64,000 bases of DNA from Pararhizobium_B sp963760965 (GCA_963760965.1 CAVXEW010000013.1:62001-126000); one strand, 5' to 3'. Shown: positions 17,525 to 27,236, counted from the first letter of the stretch. The notes: generated by a model from the letters alone, not told the origin. Numbers and translations are program-made.

Positions 17525-17551
17525 AACGGGCCGCGCAAATCGCGGCCCGTT
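17525..17551 (+). terminator. Hairpin after the binding-protein gene (partial terminator or mRNA stabiliser)
   Basis: AACGGGCCGCG (17525-17535), five-base loop, CGCGGCCCGTT (17541-17551): a perfect 11-bp stem followed only by TCTTC. It sits between the binding-protein gene and the permease genes of the same operon, so partial termination or 3'-end protection is more likely than full termination. Confidence 0.55.
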
Positions 17552-17602
17552 CTTCAATTATGGCAGGGTGCCCCGGGCGCCCCATCTTCGGACAGGCGGT
17601 CC

Positions 17603-18244
17603 ATGACCTGGAGTCTTTTCGTCCTGCTCGTCGAGGCCGCTGGCCTTACGGTGGTGATCAGCGTGATTTCCATCTTCATCGGACTGACCATCGGCATGTG
17701 CGTCGCCGGCGCGATGCTGTCGCCGAGCAAGGTGCTTTCGGTGCCGGCGCGCACCTATGTCAGCTTCTTCCGCGGCGTGCCGCTGCTCGTCGAACTGCTT
17801 CTGATCTACAATCTCCTGCCGGTGATCGGCATCAACGTGCCGAGCATCGTCGCCGGCATTGCCGGGCTGTCGCTGTGCACCTCGGCCTATCAGGCGGAGA
17901 ACCTGCGCGGCGGCTTCACCAGCGTGCCGGCGGGACTGCTCGAAGCCGCCGACATGGTGGGCTTCGGCGCGATGCAGAAGTTCATGCGCATTCGCGCACC
18001 GATCGCCTTTCGCCTGACGTTTCCCTCACTCGTCAACGAGGCGATCATGATCCTCAAGTCGTCCTCGCTGGTCTCCGTCGTGGGCGTCATCGAACTGACC
18101 CGCATGGCGCAGGACCTTGCGGCCAGCACCTACCGGCCGATTCCGATGTACGCGACGGCGGGCCTCCTCTACCTCGTCATCAACGCAATCATCGCTCTGT
18201 CGGCGCGCGCCTATGAACGCTCGTTCAACTGGGGGCGCCCGTGA
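17603..18244 (+). CDS. Amino-acid ABC transporter permease 1
   Basis: A 213-residue inner-membrane permease of the His/Glu/Gln type. It begins with a hydrophobic span (residues 3-33), has the conserved SFFRGVPLLVELLLIY segment, and the EAA-like cytoplasmic loop (GGFTSVPAGLLEAADMVGF) that contacts the ATPase. The stop overlaps the GTG start of the second permease, indicating a translationally coupled heterodimer. Confidence 0.92.
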   Translation: MTWSLFVLLVEAAGLTVVISVISIFIGLTIGMCVAGAMLSPSKVLSVPARTYVSFFRGVPLLVELLLIYNLLPVIGINVPSIVAGIAGLSLCTSAYQAENLRGGFTSVPAGLLEAADMVGFGAMQKFMRIRAPIAFRLTFPSLVNEAIMILKSSSLVSVVGVIELTRMAQDLAASTYRPIPMYATAGLLYLVINAIIALSARAYERSFNWGRP

Positions 18245-18900
18245 CCTTCGACGTCGCCCTCATCGTCAGCAAGCTGCCGGACATCCTGCACGCGGCCGGC
18301 ATCACCATCGTCATCTGGGCGGCCGGTACGCTGGCGGGCGTCCTGATCGGCTTCGTCGTCGCTACTCTGCGCCGCTACGGGCCGCTCTGGCTGTCGCTGC
18401 TGCTTGGCGCCTGCGTCGAGATCCTGCGCGGTTCGCCGTTCCTGATACAGCTCTTCCTGCTCTACTACGGCGGTCCCTATGTCGGCATCTCGCTCGATCC
18501 CTTCCCGGCGGGCCTGCTGGCGCTCAGCATCTATGCAGCGGCCTATTACAGCGAGATCTTCCGTGGCGGCTTCGAGGCTGTTCCCTCCGGCCACATCGAG
18601 GCGGCGGAATGCGTCGGGCTGACCCGCCTGCAGATCATCCGCCGCATCGTCGGGCCGGAGATGACGATGCTCGTGCTGCCTGCAGTCGTGAACATGGCGA
18701 TCGTGCTGCTGAAGGAGACGGCGGTGCTGTCGATCATCACCGTACCCGAACTGACGCTCGTCGTCAGCGCCATCGGCTCGCAGAACTATGCCTTCGTCGA
18801 AGCGCTGTTCATGCTGGCGCTCGTCTACTGGGGGCTCGTCGAGCTGACGGGAGCCCTCGGCCGGGCAGCGGAGCTCCGTCTCTCAAAGTACAGGTTCTGA
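18241..18900 (+). CDS. Amino-acid ABC transporter permease 2
   Basis: A 219-residue partner permease, beginning with GTG at 18241 that overlaps the stop of permease 1. Conserved EILRGSPFLIQLFLLYYGGP and the EAA loop GGFEAVPSGHIEAAECVGLT identify the polar amino-acid permease family. Four to five hydrophobic spans are visible. Together with permease 1 it forms the membrane channel of the importer. Confidence 0.92.
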   Translation: MTFDVALIVSKLPDILHAAGITIVIWAAGTLAGVLIGFVVATLRRYGPLWLSLLLGACVEILRGSPFLIQLFLLYYGGPYVGISLDPFPAGLLALSIYAAAYYSEIFRGGFEAVPSGHIEAAECVGLTRLQIIRRIVGPEMTMLVLPAVVNMAIVLLKETAVLSIITVPELTLVVSAIGSQNYAFVEALFMLALVYWGLVELTGALGRAAELRLSKYRF

Positions 18901-18904
18901 TGTC

Positions 18905-19696
18905 ATGACCAAAGCCGCCATTTCCGTTTCGGGCCTGGGCAAGCACTTCGGCGAGCACGAGGTCCTGACGGACATCGACTTCGAGGTTCCGGAAGGCGCA
19001 GTCACCTGTCTGATCGGCCCCTCCGGCTCCGGCAAGAGCACGCTCCTGCGCTGCATCGCCTTTCTCGAGGAGGCGACAACCGGAAGCATCGTGATCAATG
19101 GCGAGCCGCTCGGTTTCTCGGTCGACGCAAACGGCCGGCGGGTGCGTCTTCCGGCCAGCCAGAACCGCAAGGTGCGCTCGCAGATCGGCATCGTCTTCCA
19201 GCAGTTCAACCTTTGGCCCCACATGACCGCGCTCGGCAACGTGACCGAGGCGCTGACGACGGTTCGCCGCATGAGCCGCAGGGACGCCGAAAGGCGCGGT
19301 GTCGAGCAACTGGCGAAGGTGGGCCTGGAACATCGCGTGGGGCATTACCCGTCGCAGCTTTCCGGCGGCCAGCAGCAACGCGTGGCGATTGCCCGCGCGC
19401 TCGCCCTCGACCCGAAGATCATGCTGTTCGACGAGCCCACCTCGTCGCTCGACCCGGAGCTGACCGGCGAGGTGCTCAACGTCATGCGCGCACTTGCGGA
19501 GGAGGGGCGCACGATGGTCGTGGTCTCGCACGAGATCGGCTTCGCCGCCTCGGTCGGCAACAAGATCGCCTTTCTCGATCACGGTCGCATCCTGCTCGAG
19601 GGCACGCCGAACGAGGTCTTCAGCAAGCCGCGCCATCCGCGGCTCGACCAGTTCCTCGATACCTATCTCGACCGCGGCGCGGCGACGCTGGTGTGA
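18905..19696 (+). CDS. Amino-acid ABC transporter ATP-binding protein
   Basis: A 263-residue ATPase with Walker A GPSGSGKST, Q-loop IGIVFQQFNLWPHM, signature LSGGQQQRVAIARAL, Walker B IMLFDEPTSSLDPEL and the switch histidine in VVSHEIGFA. This is the HisP/GlnQ class, matching the two permeases. It begins five bases after permease 2 and completes the importer. Confidence 0.95.
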   Translation: MTKAAISVSGLGKHFGEHEVLTDIDFEVPEGAVTCLIGPSGSGKSTLLRCIAFLEEATTGSIVINGEPLGFSVDANGRRVRLPASQNRKVRSQIGIVFQQFNLWPHMTALGNVTEALTTVRRMSRRDAERRGVEQLAKVGLEHRVGHYPSQLSGGQQQRVAIARALALDPKIMLFDEPTSSLDPELTGEVLNVMRALAEEGRTMVVVSHEIGFAASVGNKIAFLDHGRILLEGTPNEVFSKPRHPRLDQFLDTYLDRGAATLV

Positions 19697-19796
19697 CCGT
19701 GGCGACCGCAACACAGGAAGTCGCATGTCTCCTGCCGGAAGCGAACCGCCTCGGCCGCAGGGTGCGCTGCGGTGCCGGTCGAGAGGCGTCGGTCCG

Positions 19797-20534
19797 ATGA
19801 GCGAGGCACGGCGGAAGTCGACGGGGCGCACTTCGCTTCACCAGCAGATCCTCTCCGAAATCGAGGGCAGGATCCTGTCAGGCGAATGGCCGCCCGGCTA
19901 CCGCATTCCCTTCGAACACGAACTCACCGCCCGGTACGGCTGCTCCCGGATGACCGTGAACAAGGCGCTGACGCAGCTGGCGAAGGCCGGCCTGATCGCC
20001 CGGCGGCGCAAGGCCGGCAGCGTCGTGGTCCGTCCGCACGCCCAGTCGGCCGTCCTCGAGATCCAGGAGATCAACGCCGAGGTCGAGCAACTCGGCCTTC
20101 CCTACCGGTTCGAGGTCGTTCGCCGGCGCAAACGCCAGAGCGGACCGGGCGACCGCGCCGATCTCGGGGTGAGCGATCCGGTGCCGCTGCTCGATATCAC
20201 CTGCCGCCACTTCGCCGGCAAGCATCCCTTCTGCCTGGAGAAGCGGATCATCAGCCTGGCTGCCGTCCCGGATGCCGAACACGCCGATTTCTCGGAGATC
20301 CCTCCAGGATCGTGGCTCGTCCGGCAGGTCCCGTGGACGGCGGCCGAACATATCATTCGCGCGACCGGCGCCGACAGCCAGACCGCCGGCGCACTGGACA
20401 TCGCCGAGGGCGCACCCTGCCTCGTCGTCGAACGCCGGACGTGGGATGCGAGGCGGGCGATCACTCACGTGGCGATCACCTATCCCGGCGACAGCCACGC
20501 GCTGGTGGCCCGGTTCACGCCGACACAGGGGTAG
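19797..20534 (+). CDS. hutC: Histidine utilisation repressor (GntR/HutC family)
   Basis: A 245-residue GntR-type repressor: an N-terminal winged helix (FEHELTARYGCSRMTVNKAL) and a UTRA ligand-binding domain ending ITHVAITYPGDSHALVARFT, the hallmark of HutC. Known HutC proteins are released from DNA by urocanate. It probably binds the palindrome at 16431-16442. The start at 19797 gives the usual HutC length. It lies between the importer and hutF on the plus strand. Confidence 0.94.
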   Translation: MSEARRKSTGRTSLHQQILSEIEGRILSGEWPPGYRIPFEHELTARYGCSRMTVNKALTQLAKAGLIARRRKAGSVVVRPHAQSAVLEIQEINAEVEQLGLPYRFEVVRRRKRQSGPGDRADLGVSDPVPLLDITCRHFAGKHPFCLEKRIISLAAVPDAEHADFSEIPPGSWLVRQVPWTAAEHIIRATGADSQTAGALDIAEGAPCLVVERRTWDARRAITHVAITYPGDSHALVARFTPTQG

Positions 20535-20615
20535 GTCCGGCAATGGAAGAAGCGGGGAGACGGGGCGATGGAGATAGACCTCGTGCCGCCCGCGGGTTTG
20601 GAAGGAGCGAGAGGA

Positions 20616-21966
20616 ATGGTCGCTATCCATGCCGCACAGGCCCTGACGGCCGTGGGCTGGCAGTCCGGCGTCAGGATCACGTTCGACGGCGCTTCGATCG
20701 ACACCGTCGAGGCGGGCACTTCGCCCCGACCCGGCGACGAGCGCCACGACGTCGCACTGCCGGGCATGCCCAACCTGCACAGTCACGCATTCCAGCGCGG
20801 TATGGCTGGACTGGCGGAAATCCGCGGGCCGGGTGCCGACAGCTTCTGGAGCTGGCGCGAGACCATGTACCGCTTCGCCCTGGCGATCACGCCGGATCAG
20901 GTCGAAGCAGTCGCAGCCCTGCTTTATGTCGAAATGCTGGAGGCGGGCTTTACGCGCGTGGGCGAGTTCCACTATCTCCACCACGACGTCGACGGCCGGC
21001 CCTACTCCGACATCGCGGAGATGGCAGCCAGGATCGCGGCCGCGGCCGAGGCGAGCGGCATCGGCCTGACGCTGCTGCCGGTCTTCTACGCGCATTCGAC
21101 GTTCGGCGGCGCAGCGCCGTCGACCGAGCAAAGGCGTTTCGTCAACGACCTCGATGGCTTTGCCCGTCTGGTCGAAGGTTGCCTGGGGCTGGTCTCCGGC
21201 CTGCCCGGGTCTCGCGTCGGCATCGCTCCGCACAGCCTTCGCGCCGTCACGCCGGATGAGCTGGCCGGCCTTCAGGGGTTGATGCCGTCGGGGCCGATCC
21301 ACATCCATGTCGCCGAGCAGGTGAAGGAGGTCGAGGACTGTCTTGCCTGGTCGGGAGCACGGCCGGTTCGCTGGCTCCTCGACCATGCAGACGTTGGCTC
21401 GCGCTGGTGCCTGATCCACGCCACGCACATGGATGACGGCGAAACGAGTGCGATGGCGGAGAGCGGCGCGGTTGCAGGCCTTTGTCCGCTGACCGAGGCC
21501 AACCTTGGCGACGGAACGTTTCCGGCGGTGTCGTTTCTGGATCAGGAAGGACGGTTCGGGGTCGGGTCGGATTCCAACGTGCTGGTCAGCCTGACCGGAG
21601 AACTGCAGCAACTCGAATATTCGCAGCGACTCGTCCATCGCACCCGTAACGCGCTCGCAAGTTCGGGCGGCTCGACCGGTATGCGGCTTTGCGAGGCGGC
21701 GCTCGCCGGTGGCAGCCAGGCGCTGGGTGCGCCCTCCGGCCGGCTGCAACCGGGCGGCCCGGCCGACATCGTGACGCTGCAGGGGGCCGGCTGGCTGGCG
21801 CAGTCGGGGGATCGCGGGAGTTCTCGTCGATTCGTGGATCTTTGCCCGAGGCGCAGAGGTCCGCTCGGTCTGGGTGGCCGGCAGGCAGCGCGTGGTCGAC
21901 GGTCGCCATGTCGACCGCCGGTCGGTCGAGCGGCGCGCGGCCCAAGCGCTGGCGAAGCTGCGCTAG
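20616..21966 (+). pseudogene. hutF: Formimidoylglutamate deiminase, single +1 frameshift near the C-terminus
   Basis: HutF converts N-formimidoyl-L-glutamate to N-formyl-L-glutamate, the substrate of HutG. Metal motif LPGMPNLHSHAFQRGMAG, then FHYLHHD, IAPHSLRAV, HIHVAEQ and VGSDSNVLVS are intact. The reading frame breaks in the G5 run at 21806-21810; with one G removed it continues as IAGVLVDSWIFARGAEVRSV to a TAG at 21964-21966, giving about 449 residues, normal for HutF. The start at 20616 follows AAGGAGCGAGAGGA and matches family N-termini; an upstream in-frame ATG at 20568 is less likely. Probably an intact gene carrying a sequencing error, since HutG would otherwise lack its substrate. 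Confidence 0.88.
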
Positions 21967-22213
21967 CATCCCTCCCGGGGCAGGAGACGGGCGCGATGCG
22001 GAAGCCGGTCGCGCCGGGCGGACGCGAATGCGTGGTCGAGCGCGGTGCTGGCGGCCGGCAAGCCTTCGTGTGCCCGGAAAATGCCGCGCGGCATATTGCG
22101 AGGGGGCACGGCGGCGGGCTATGTCGCTTGTCGGCAGCATATCCGGTGCATGCCGGCTGCCAGGGACGCCTCGACCTCGCGGGCTGCCTGCTGACCGAAG
22201 AGGGAGGACGGAA

Positions 22214-23059
22214 ATGACCACGAAACGGGCGTTCGTCATAGGCCACCCCATCGCCCATTCCCGCTCTCCCATGCTTCATGGCTACTGGCTCGACCGGTAT
22301 GGAATCGACGGCAGCTACGAGCGGCTCGACGTTCCGCCTGCGGAACTTCCCGCGTTCTTCGACCACTTCGACGAAGCCGGATGGACCGGCGGCAACGTGA
22401 CGGTGCCGCACAAGACAGCCGTCATCCCCCACCTCCATCATGTCGACGAAGCGGCGAAGGCGATGGGGGCGGTCAACACGATTTGGCGAGAAGACGGCGT
22501 CCTGGCAGGCGGGAACACCGATTCCATCGGCTTCCTGGGAAATCTCGACGAGTGCGTGCCAGGCTGGGACCACGATGCGCGGCGGGCGGTCGTCATCGGG
22601 GCCGGCGGCGCGACGCGCGCGGCCGCCTACGGCCTTCGGGGCAGGGGGCTGGACGTCGCGCTCTGCAACCGCTCCCTCGGCAAGGCGCAGGCGCTCGTGT
22701 CGCATTTCGGCCGGGGAGTCACGGCTTGTCCGCTCGGCGATGTCGGCGGCCTCCTGTCTGATGCCGACCTGCTGGTCAATGCCACGAGCCTCGGAATGGT
22801 CGGCCAGCCGCCGCTGGAGATCGACCTCGGACGGCTCAAGCCGGATGCGATCGTCTACGACGTGGTCTACGTTCCGCTGGAGACGGATCTCCTGAAGGCG
22901 GCGCGCGAGCGCGGCCATCGTACGGTCGACGGGCTGGGCATGCTTCTGCATCAGGCGGTTGAAGGTTTCCGGCACTGGTTCGGAAAGACGCCGGAGGTCA
23001 CGGCCGACCTGCGGGCACTGCTGGAGGAGGACATTCGCGCGAAGATGCACTCTGCCTAG
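22214..23059 (+). CDS. Shikimate dehydrogenase (AroE family)
   Basis: A 281-residue shikimate 5-dehydrogenase-like protein. Substrate-site serines and lysine are present in VIGHPIAHSRSPMLH and GGNVTVPHKTAV, the catalytic aspartate in GGNTDSIGF, and the NADP-binding glycine motif in VVIGAGGATRAAAYGL. A clear GGAGG precedes the start. Its position between hut and sulfatase genes, away from aro genes, suggests a paralogue for quinate/shikimate or another hydroxy acid rather than the housekeeping enzyme, but sequence alone does not decide. Confidence 0.85.
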   Translation: MTTKRAFVIGHPIAHSRSPMLHGYWLDRYGIDGSYERLDVPPAELPAFFDHFDEAGWTGGNVTVPHKTAVIPHLHHVDEAAKAMGAVNTIWREDGVLAGGNTDSIGFLGNLDECVPGWDHDARRAVVIGAGGATRAAAYGLRGRGLDVALCNRSLGKAQALVSHFGRGVTACPLGDVGGLLSDADLLVNATSLGMVGQPPLEIDLGRLKPDAIVYDVVYVPLETDLLKAARERGHRTVDGLGMLLHQAVEGFRHWFGKTPEVTADLRALLEEDIRAKMHSA

Positions 23060-23087
23060 AATGTCGCAGGTCTGCGCGGACCGTCTC

Positions 23088-24473
23088 TCAGCCTCGGGGC
23101 CGGCCATGCCAGTCGAAATCGAACCGGTCAGGAAGCTCGAGGCCCTGTTCGAGGTGATGACGAACCGCCCGCACCGAAATGCCGTCGCGAAAGAGCCAGG
23201 GGTCGTCGGTTGCGCGTTGCCAGTCCTCGAGTTCGGAGCGCAGCTTCGCCAGAAGCACGGCGTGATCCGCGTCACCTGCCAGGTTCCTCGTCTCGTCCGG
23301 GTCGGAACGGAGGTCGTAGAGCTCCTCTGCCGGACGATGAACGTAGTCTTCCAGCGAGCGGGCGCCGATCATGACGGGATCGGCGCGGCGCATGCCTTCC
23401 CATGAAATCGATCCGTAGAGGTCGCCCGAGAACGGGAAGGGCAATTGCCACGCGACGTTGCGGTGGTACTTGTAGCGCGGCGTGCGCAGGAAGCGCGTCG
23501 GCCAGTAGTTGGTGATTTCGTGGAAGGTGTGAGAGCCGAAGACGCGCTGCCATCCGGGCAGCAGGTCCTCCTCCTCCAGTATCGGCAGCAGCGAGCGGCC
23601 GGCACGCCTGCCCTTTTCGCCCGAGATTCCCGCCCAGTCGAGGAAGGTGGGCAGCAGATCGGCAAACGAGACGAGATTGGGATTGACGCAGCCGGCCGCG
23701 GCGCCGGGACACCGCATCAGCAAGGGAAGATGGACGCCGGCGTCGAACAGCGTGGTCTTCGAGTTCAGGAAGGGCGCGCCATTGTCGGAAAGAAAGCAAA
23801 CCAGCGTATCGCCGGCATGTCCGGCCTCGTCCAGCGCTCCGAGGATCATGCCGACGCCACGGTCCATGCGGGCAACCGAATGGTAGTACTTCGCCAGTTC
23901 CTGCCGCACCTCGGGTATGTCGGGAAGGAAAGACGGGACGCTGACGTCTCCGGGTGCAAAGACCGGATCCGGCCCGCCGGGATCGCCGAAGCCCGACCGC
24001 GTCATGTCCCGGTGCGGGTCGACGAAACCCACCGTGAGGAAGAAGGGATCCCCTGCATCTTCGGCGAGGAACGCCCGGACGCGGGCGGAAACCCAGTCGA
24101 CGTCGCGGCTGGCGCTTTCTTCCCGGTGCCGCCACGGATACACGTCGTCCGGTCCGACATGGACCTTGCCGATGATGCCCGTGCGCCATCCCGCACGGTT
24201 GAACAGGGCAGGTGCCGTCTCGACATGTCCGAAGGTGAGGAAATGGTGGTGGTCGTGCTGCAGGCCGTACTGGCCCGTTTCGTGCGTATGGAGGCCGGTA
24301 TAGATCACCGAGCGGCTGGCGGAACATGAGGCGGTCGACGTGAACGCCATGTCGAAGCGCGTCCCGGAAGCGGCAAGCGCATCGATGTGCGGGGTGCGGA
24401 TGGCCGCCTCGCCGTAGCAGCCGGCCATGCGGCCGAGATCGTCGGCGATCAGCAGCAGGATGTTCTTCGGCAC
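23088..24473 (-). CDS. Sulfatase (alkaline phosphatase superfamily), no signal peptide
   Basis: A 461-residue type I sulfatase. Calcium ligands D11-D12 are in LLLIADDLGRM; the formylglycine motif C50-S-A-S-R54 lies in TASCSASRSVIYTG; FLSDNGAPF supplies the second metal pair. There is no N-terminal signal, so it acts in the cytoplasm on an imported sulfate (or possibly phosphonate) ester. It is the last gene of the minus-strand operon with a PfkB kinase and a sugar importer, which argues for a sulfated sugar or polyol substrate. A formylglycine-generating enzyme is not seen in the window. Confidence 0.88.
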   Translation of the reverse strand: MPKNILLLIADDLGRMAGCYGEAAIRTPHIDALAASGTRFDMAFTSTASCSASRSVIYTGLHTHETGQYGLQHDHHHFLTFGHVETAPALFNRAGWRTGIIGKVHVGPDDVYPWRHREESASRDVDWVSARVRAFLAEDAGDPFFLTVGFVDPHRDMTRSGFGDPGGPDPVFAPGDVSVPSFLPDIPEVRQELAKYYHSVARMDRGVGMILGALDEAGHAGDTLVCFLSDNGAPFLNSKTTLFDAGVHLPLLMRCPGAAAGCVNPNLVSFADLLPTFLDWAGISGEKGRRAGRSLLPILEEEDLLPGWQRVFGSHTFHEITNYWPTRFLRTPRYKYHRNVAWQLPFPFSGDLYGSISWEGMRRADPVMIGARSLEDYVHRPAEELYDLRSDPDETRNLAGDADHAVLLAKLRSELEDWQRATDDPWLFRDGISVRAVRHHLEQGLELPDRFDFDWHGRPRG

Positions 24474-24492
24474 GGCAGATGCTCCCTTCGCT

Positions 24493-25410
24493 TCAGCCGG
24501 TTTCTCGTGCCAGCGGACGCCGGCTTCGTGGAAATTCCGAGATTACCCGTCCGGCAACCTCCGTGCCGCGCGACAGCGCCGCGGCGATCGTGGCGCCTTC
24601 CGCCAGGGCGGAAAGATAGCCGGCATTGAACGCATCGCCCGCGCCTACCGTGTCGAAGACCTCGAGCGGTTCGGCATCGGCTTCGGCGCGCCCTCCGGCC
24701 CAGACGGCCAGCGCCCCCTTGCGTCCGCGCTTGACGATCAGGCGGGCGCCCCGTGCGAGGGTCGGCACGAGCCGTTCTATCGCGAGCTCCAGGTCTCCGG
24801 TTCCTGCCAGCCCGGTCGCTTCCTTGTCGTTCAGGAGTACATGGTCGGCGCGCGCCATCCACTCGCGGGCGAAGCGCAGGGCCTCGCCGGTCCAGCCGCC
24901 GCCCGGCCAGCCCGGATCGATCGCAACCTCCGCGCCGCCGTCGCGCAGGCGGTCGAGAAGCCTTGCATGGTCCTTCATCAGCGCAGGCAGCGCGAAGCCT
25001 CCCGACACCAGCGCCAGCGCGCCGTCGAGTGGCCAGTCCTCCAGCCCGCTTTCCAGGATGTCGAGATCGATCCGGTCGAGATGCCCGGCGAATGACAGGA
25101 AGGTGCGTTCGGCCCCCGGGTGGAGCACGCCGACCGACACGCCGGTCGGCGCATCGAAATCCTTCAGCCGGTCGAGCGGCCCGGTAAAGGTCGTGCGGAT
25201 CGCAGCGCCGTCCTCGCCGGCACCGGTGCCCGATATCAGCCCGACGTCAGCATCCAGCCGCTGCAGTACCAGCGCCGTGTTGGCCGCCGAGCCGCCGATG
25301 CGCAGATCGGCCCGCGGCAGGAACGCCTCGGTCCCGGCCTCCGGCCACTCGGCAAGCGGCCCCATGACGAGGTCGAGGTTGGCGTTTCCGATGATGCAGA
25401 TCCGGCGCAT
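24493..25410 (-). CDS. PfkB-family sugar kinase
   Basis: A 305-residue ribokinase-like kinase. N-terminal IIGNANLDLVMGPL, the substrate and lid region GGSAANTALVLQRL, and the C-terminal anion-hole/catalytic motif DTVGAGDAFNAGYLSAL are all present. It would phosphorylate the sugar released in this pathway. It lies between the permease and sulfatase genes on the same strand with short gaps. Confidence 0.9.
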   Translation of the reverse strand: MRRICIIGNANLDLVMGPLAEWPEAGTEAFLPRADLRIGGSAANTALVLQRLDADVGLISGTGAGEDGAAIRTTFTGPLDRLKDFDAPTGVSVGVLHPGAERTFLSFAGHLDRIDLDILESGLEDWPLDGALALVSGGFALPALMKDHARLLDRLRDGGAEVAIDPGWPGGGWTGEALRFAREWMARADHVLLNDKEATGLAGTGDLELAIERLVPTLARGARLIVKRGRKGALAVWAGGRAEADAEPLEVFDTVGAGDAFNAGYLSALAEGATIAAALSRGTEVAGRVISEFPRSRRPLARETG

Positions 25411-25446
25411 CTCAGGCCGCTTTCCCGCTGGCTGGTTCGCCCATGG

Positions 25447-26274
25447 CTATCCTTTCACCGCCCCGGCGGTGAGGCCGGAAACGATCTTGCGCTGGAAGAC
25501 GAGGACGAGAACGACCAGCGGCAGGGTGACGATGACCGAGGCGGCCATGATGTTGCCCCAGGGGGTTTCGAACTCGCTGGCGCCCGAGATCAGGGCGATC
25601 GCGACCGGCACCGTGCGCTGGCTGTCGGTCGACAGGAACGTCAGGGCGAAGAGGAACTCGTTCCAGGCGTGGATGAAGGCGAGAAGGCCGGTGGTGACCA
25701 TGGCCGGCCACATGAGCGGCAGGAAGACCCGGAAGATGATGATGAGCGGTGTGGCGCCATCCATGATTGCCGCTTCCTCGATCTCCAGCGGCAGCTTTCG
25801 CATGAAGGTCGTCAGCACCCAGACAGTGAAGGGCAGGGTGAAGATCATGTAGGAAAAGACGAGCGACCAGAGGGAATTGAAGAGACCGAGCCAGCGGATC
25901 ACCTCGAACAGGCCGGCCAGCACCGCGATCTGCGGGAACATCGAGACCGACAGGATGGTGAGGAGCAGCAGCCCGCGGCCGCGGAAGTGGATCCGGCTCA
26001 GCGCGAACGCAGCGGTGACGGCGAGCAGCAGCGACAGGACGACGACCACCGCCGCGACGAAGATCGAATTGAGTATCTGGTGCCCGAAGTTTCCGCCGGT
26101 GAGCATCGAGACGTAGTTCGCCGGATTGAGCGCCGGGGGCCAGTAGTGGACCTCGAAGAGCTGCTGGCCTGTCTCGAAGGATGTGATGATGGCGTAGTAG
26201 AACGGGAAGAGCGCCTGGACCACGATGAGGATGACGAGCAGATGGAAGCCCGCGCGCTTGAGGAGGGCGGTCAT
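25447..26274 (-). CDS. Sugar ABC transporter permease (MalG type)
   Basis: A 275-residue inner-membrane permease with about six hydrophobic spans. The EAA loop MRKLPLEIEEAAIMDGATPL is clear, and the C-terminus IVSGLTAGAVKG is typical of MalG-like carbohydrate permeases. Its start overlaps the stop of the partner permease by four bases. The partners resemble the ThuF/ThuG trehalose/maltose class. Confidence 0.93.
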   Translation of the reverse strand: MTALLKRAGFHLLVILIVVQALFPFYYAIITSFETGQQLFEVHYWPPALNPANYVSMLTGGNFGHQILNSIFVAAVVVVLSLLLAVTAAFALSRIHFRGRGLLLLTILSVSMFPQIAVLAGLFEVIRWLGLFNSLWSLVFSYMIFTLPFTVWVLTTFMRKLPLEIEEAAIMDGATPLIIIFRVFLPLMWPAMVTTGLLAFIHAWNEFLFALTFLSTDSQRTVPVAIALISGASEFETPWGNIMAASVIVTLPLVVLVLVFQRKIVSGLTAGAVKG

Positions 26275-27236
26275 TGGCCGTGCCTCCCCTCGAGATCCAT
26301 CCGCGTGAAGTAGATGAAGCTGATGGTGATCAGCGCGATCACCAGGAACAGAAGCGTGGAGGCGGCCGAGCCGTAGGCGAACTTGTCGAAATCGAACAGG
26401 TTCTCGCGCGCGAAGACGGACATCGTCCGCGTCGCCCCCGTATTCGGTGTCAGGACGTAGACGATGTCGAAGATCCGCAGCGCGTCGAGCGCACGGAAGA
26501 CGACCGCGACCAGGACTGCGGGCATGATGAGGGGGAGGGTGATCCTGCGGAAGACCTTGAGTGGCGGGACGCCGTCGATATACGCGGCCTCGTAGATGTC
26601 CCCGGGCACCATCTGGAGCCCGGCGAGGATAAGGAGCGCCATGAACGGCGTCGTCTTCCAGACGTCGACGATGATGACGGCGATCATCGCCGTGTCGGGG
26701 CTCGCGGTCCACGCCACGGGGGCGCCGATCACGTGCAGCTTCATGAGGATGTCGTTCAGGATGCCGAACTGGTCGTGCATCATCCATGCCCACATCTTGG
26801 CCGACACGATGGTCGGGATCGCCCACGGTACGAGGACGGCCGCACGGACGAGGCTGCGTCCGCGGAACCGGCGATTGAGCACCAGCGCGATGACGGTGCC
26901 GAAGATCGTTTCGAGCGAGACCGAGATGAAGGCGAAGCGGATCGTGTTCCAAACCGAGCGCCACCAGTGGACGTCGACGAGAATCCCGTCCCACTCTCCC
27001 TTGCCGTTGCCGTAGGAGAGGTACGACAGGTAGTTCTGGAAACCGACCCAATGGGCATCGCCCATGTGGTCGAGCGAGGCGTCGGTGAAGCCGAACCAGA
27101 TGGTGCGCGCCAGGGGCCATGCGGCCACCGCAGCGAGCACGATCAGCATCGGCGCGAGGAAGGCCCAGGCCGACGTCGTCCGCTGGCGCGAAAACTTCGA
27201 CGGCGGTGCAGAAGATGTCACGCGTTCGTGGCGCAT
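26271..27236 (-). CDS. Sugar ABC transporter permease (MalF type)
   Basis: A 321-residue MalF-like permease: a cytoplasmic N-terminus, a first span AFLAPMLIVLAAVAAWPLA, and the EAA loop GLQMVPGDIYEAAYIDGVPP. It forms the heterodimer with the gene at 25447-26274. It follows the binding-protein gene by about 90 bases. No ATP-binding subunit is encoded in this operon. Confidence 0.93.
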   Translation of the reverse strand: MRHERVTSSAPPSKFSRQRTTSAWAFLAPMLIVLAAVAAWPLARTIWFGFTDASLDHMGDAHWVGFQNYLSYLSYGNGKGEWDGILVDVHWWRSVWNTIRFAFISVSLETIFGTVIALVLNRRFRGRSLVRAAVLVPWAIPTIVSAKMWAWMMHDQFGILNDILMKLHVIGAPVAWTASPDTAMIAVIIVDVWKTTPFMALLILAGLQMVPGDIYEAAYIDGVPPLKVFRRITLPLIMPAVLVAVVFRALDALRIFDIVYVLTPNTGATRTMSVFARENLFDFDKFAYGSAASTLLFLVIALITISFIYFTRMDLEGRHGQ

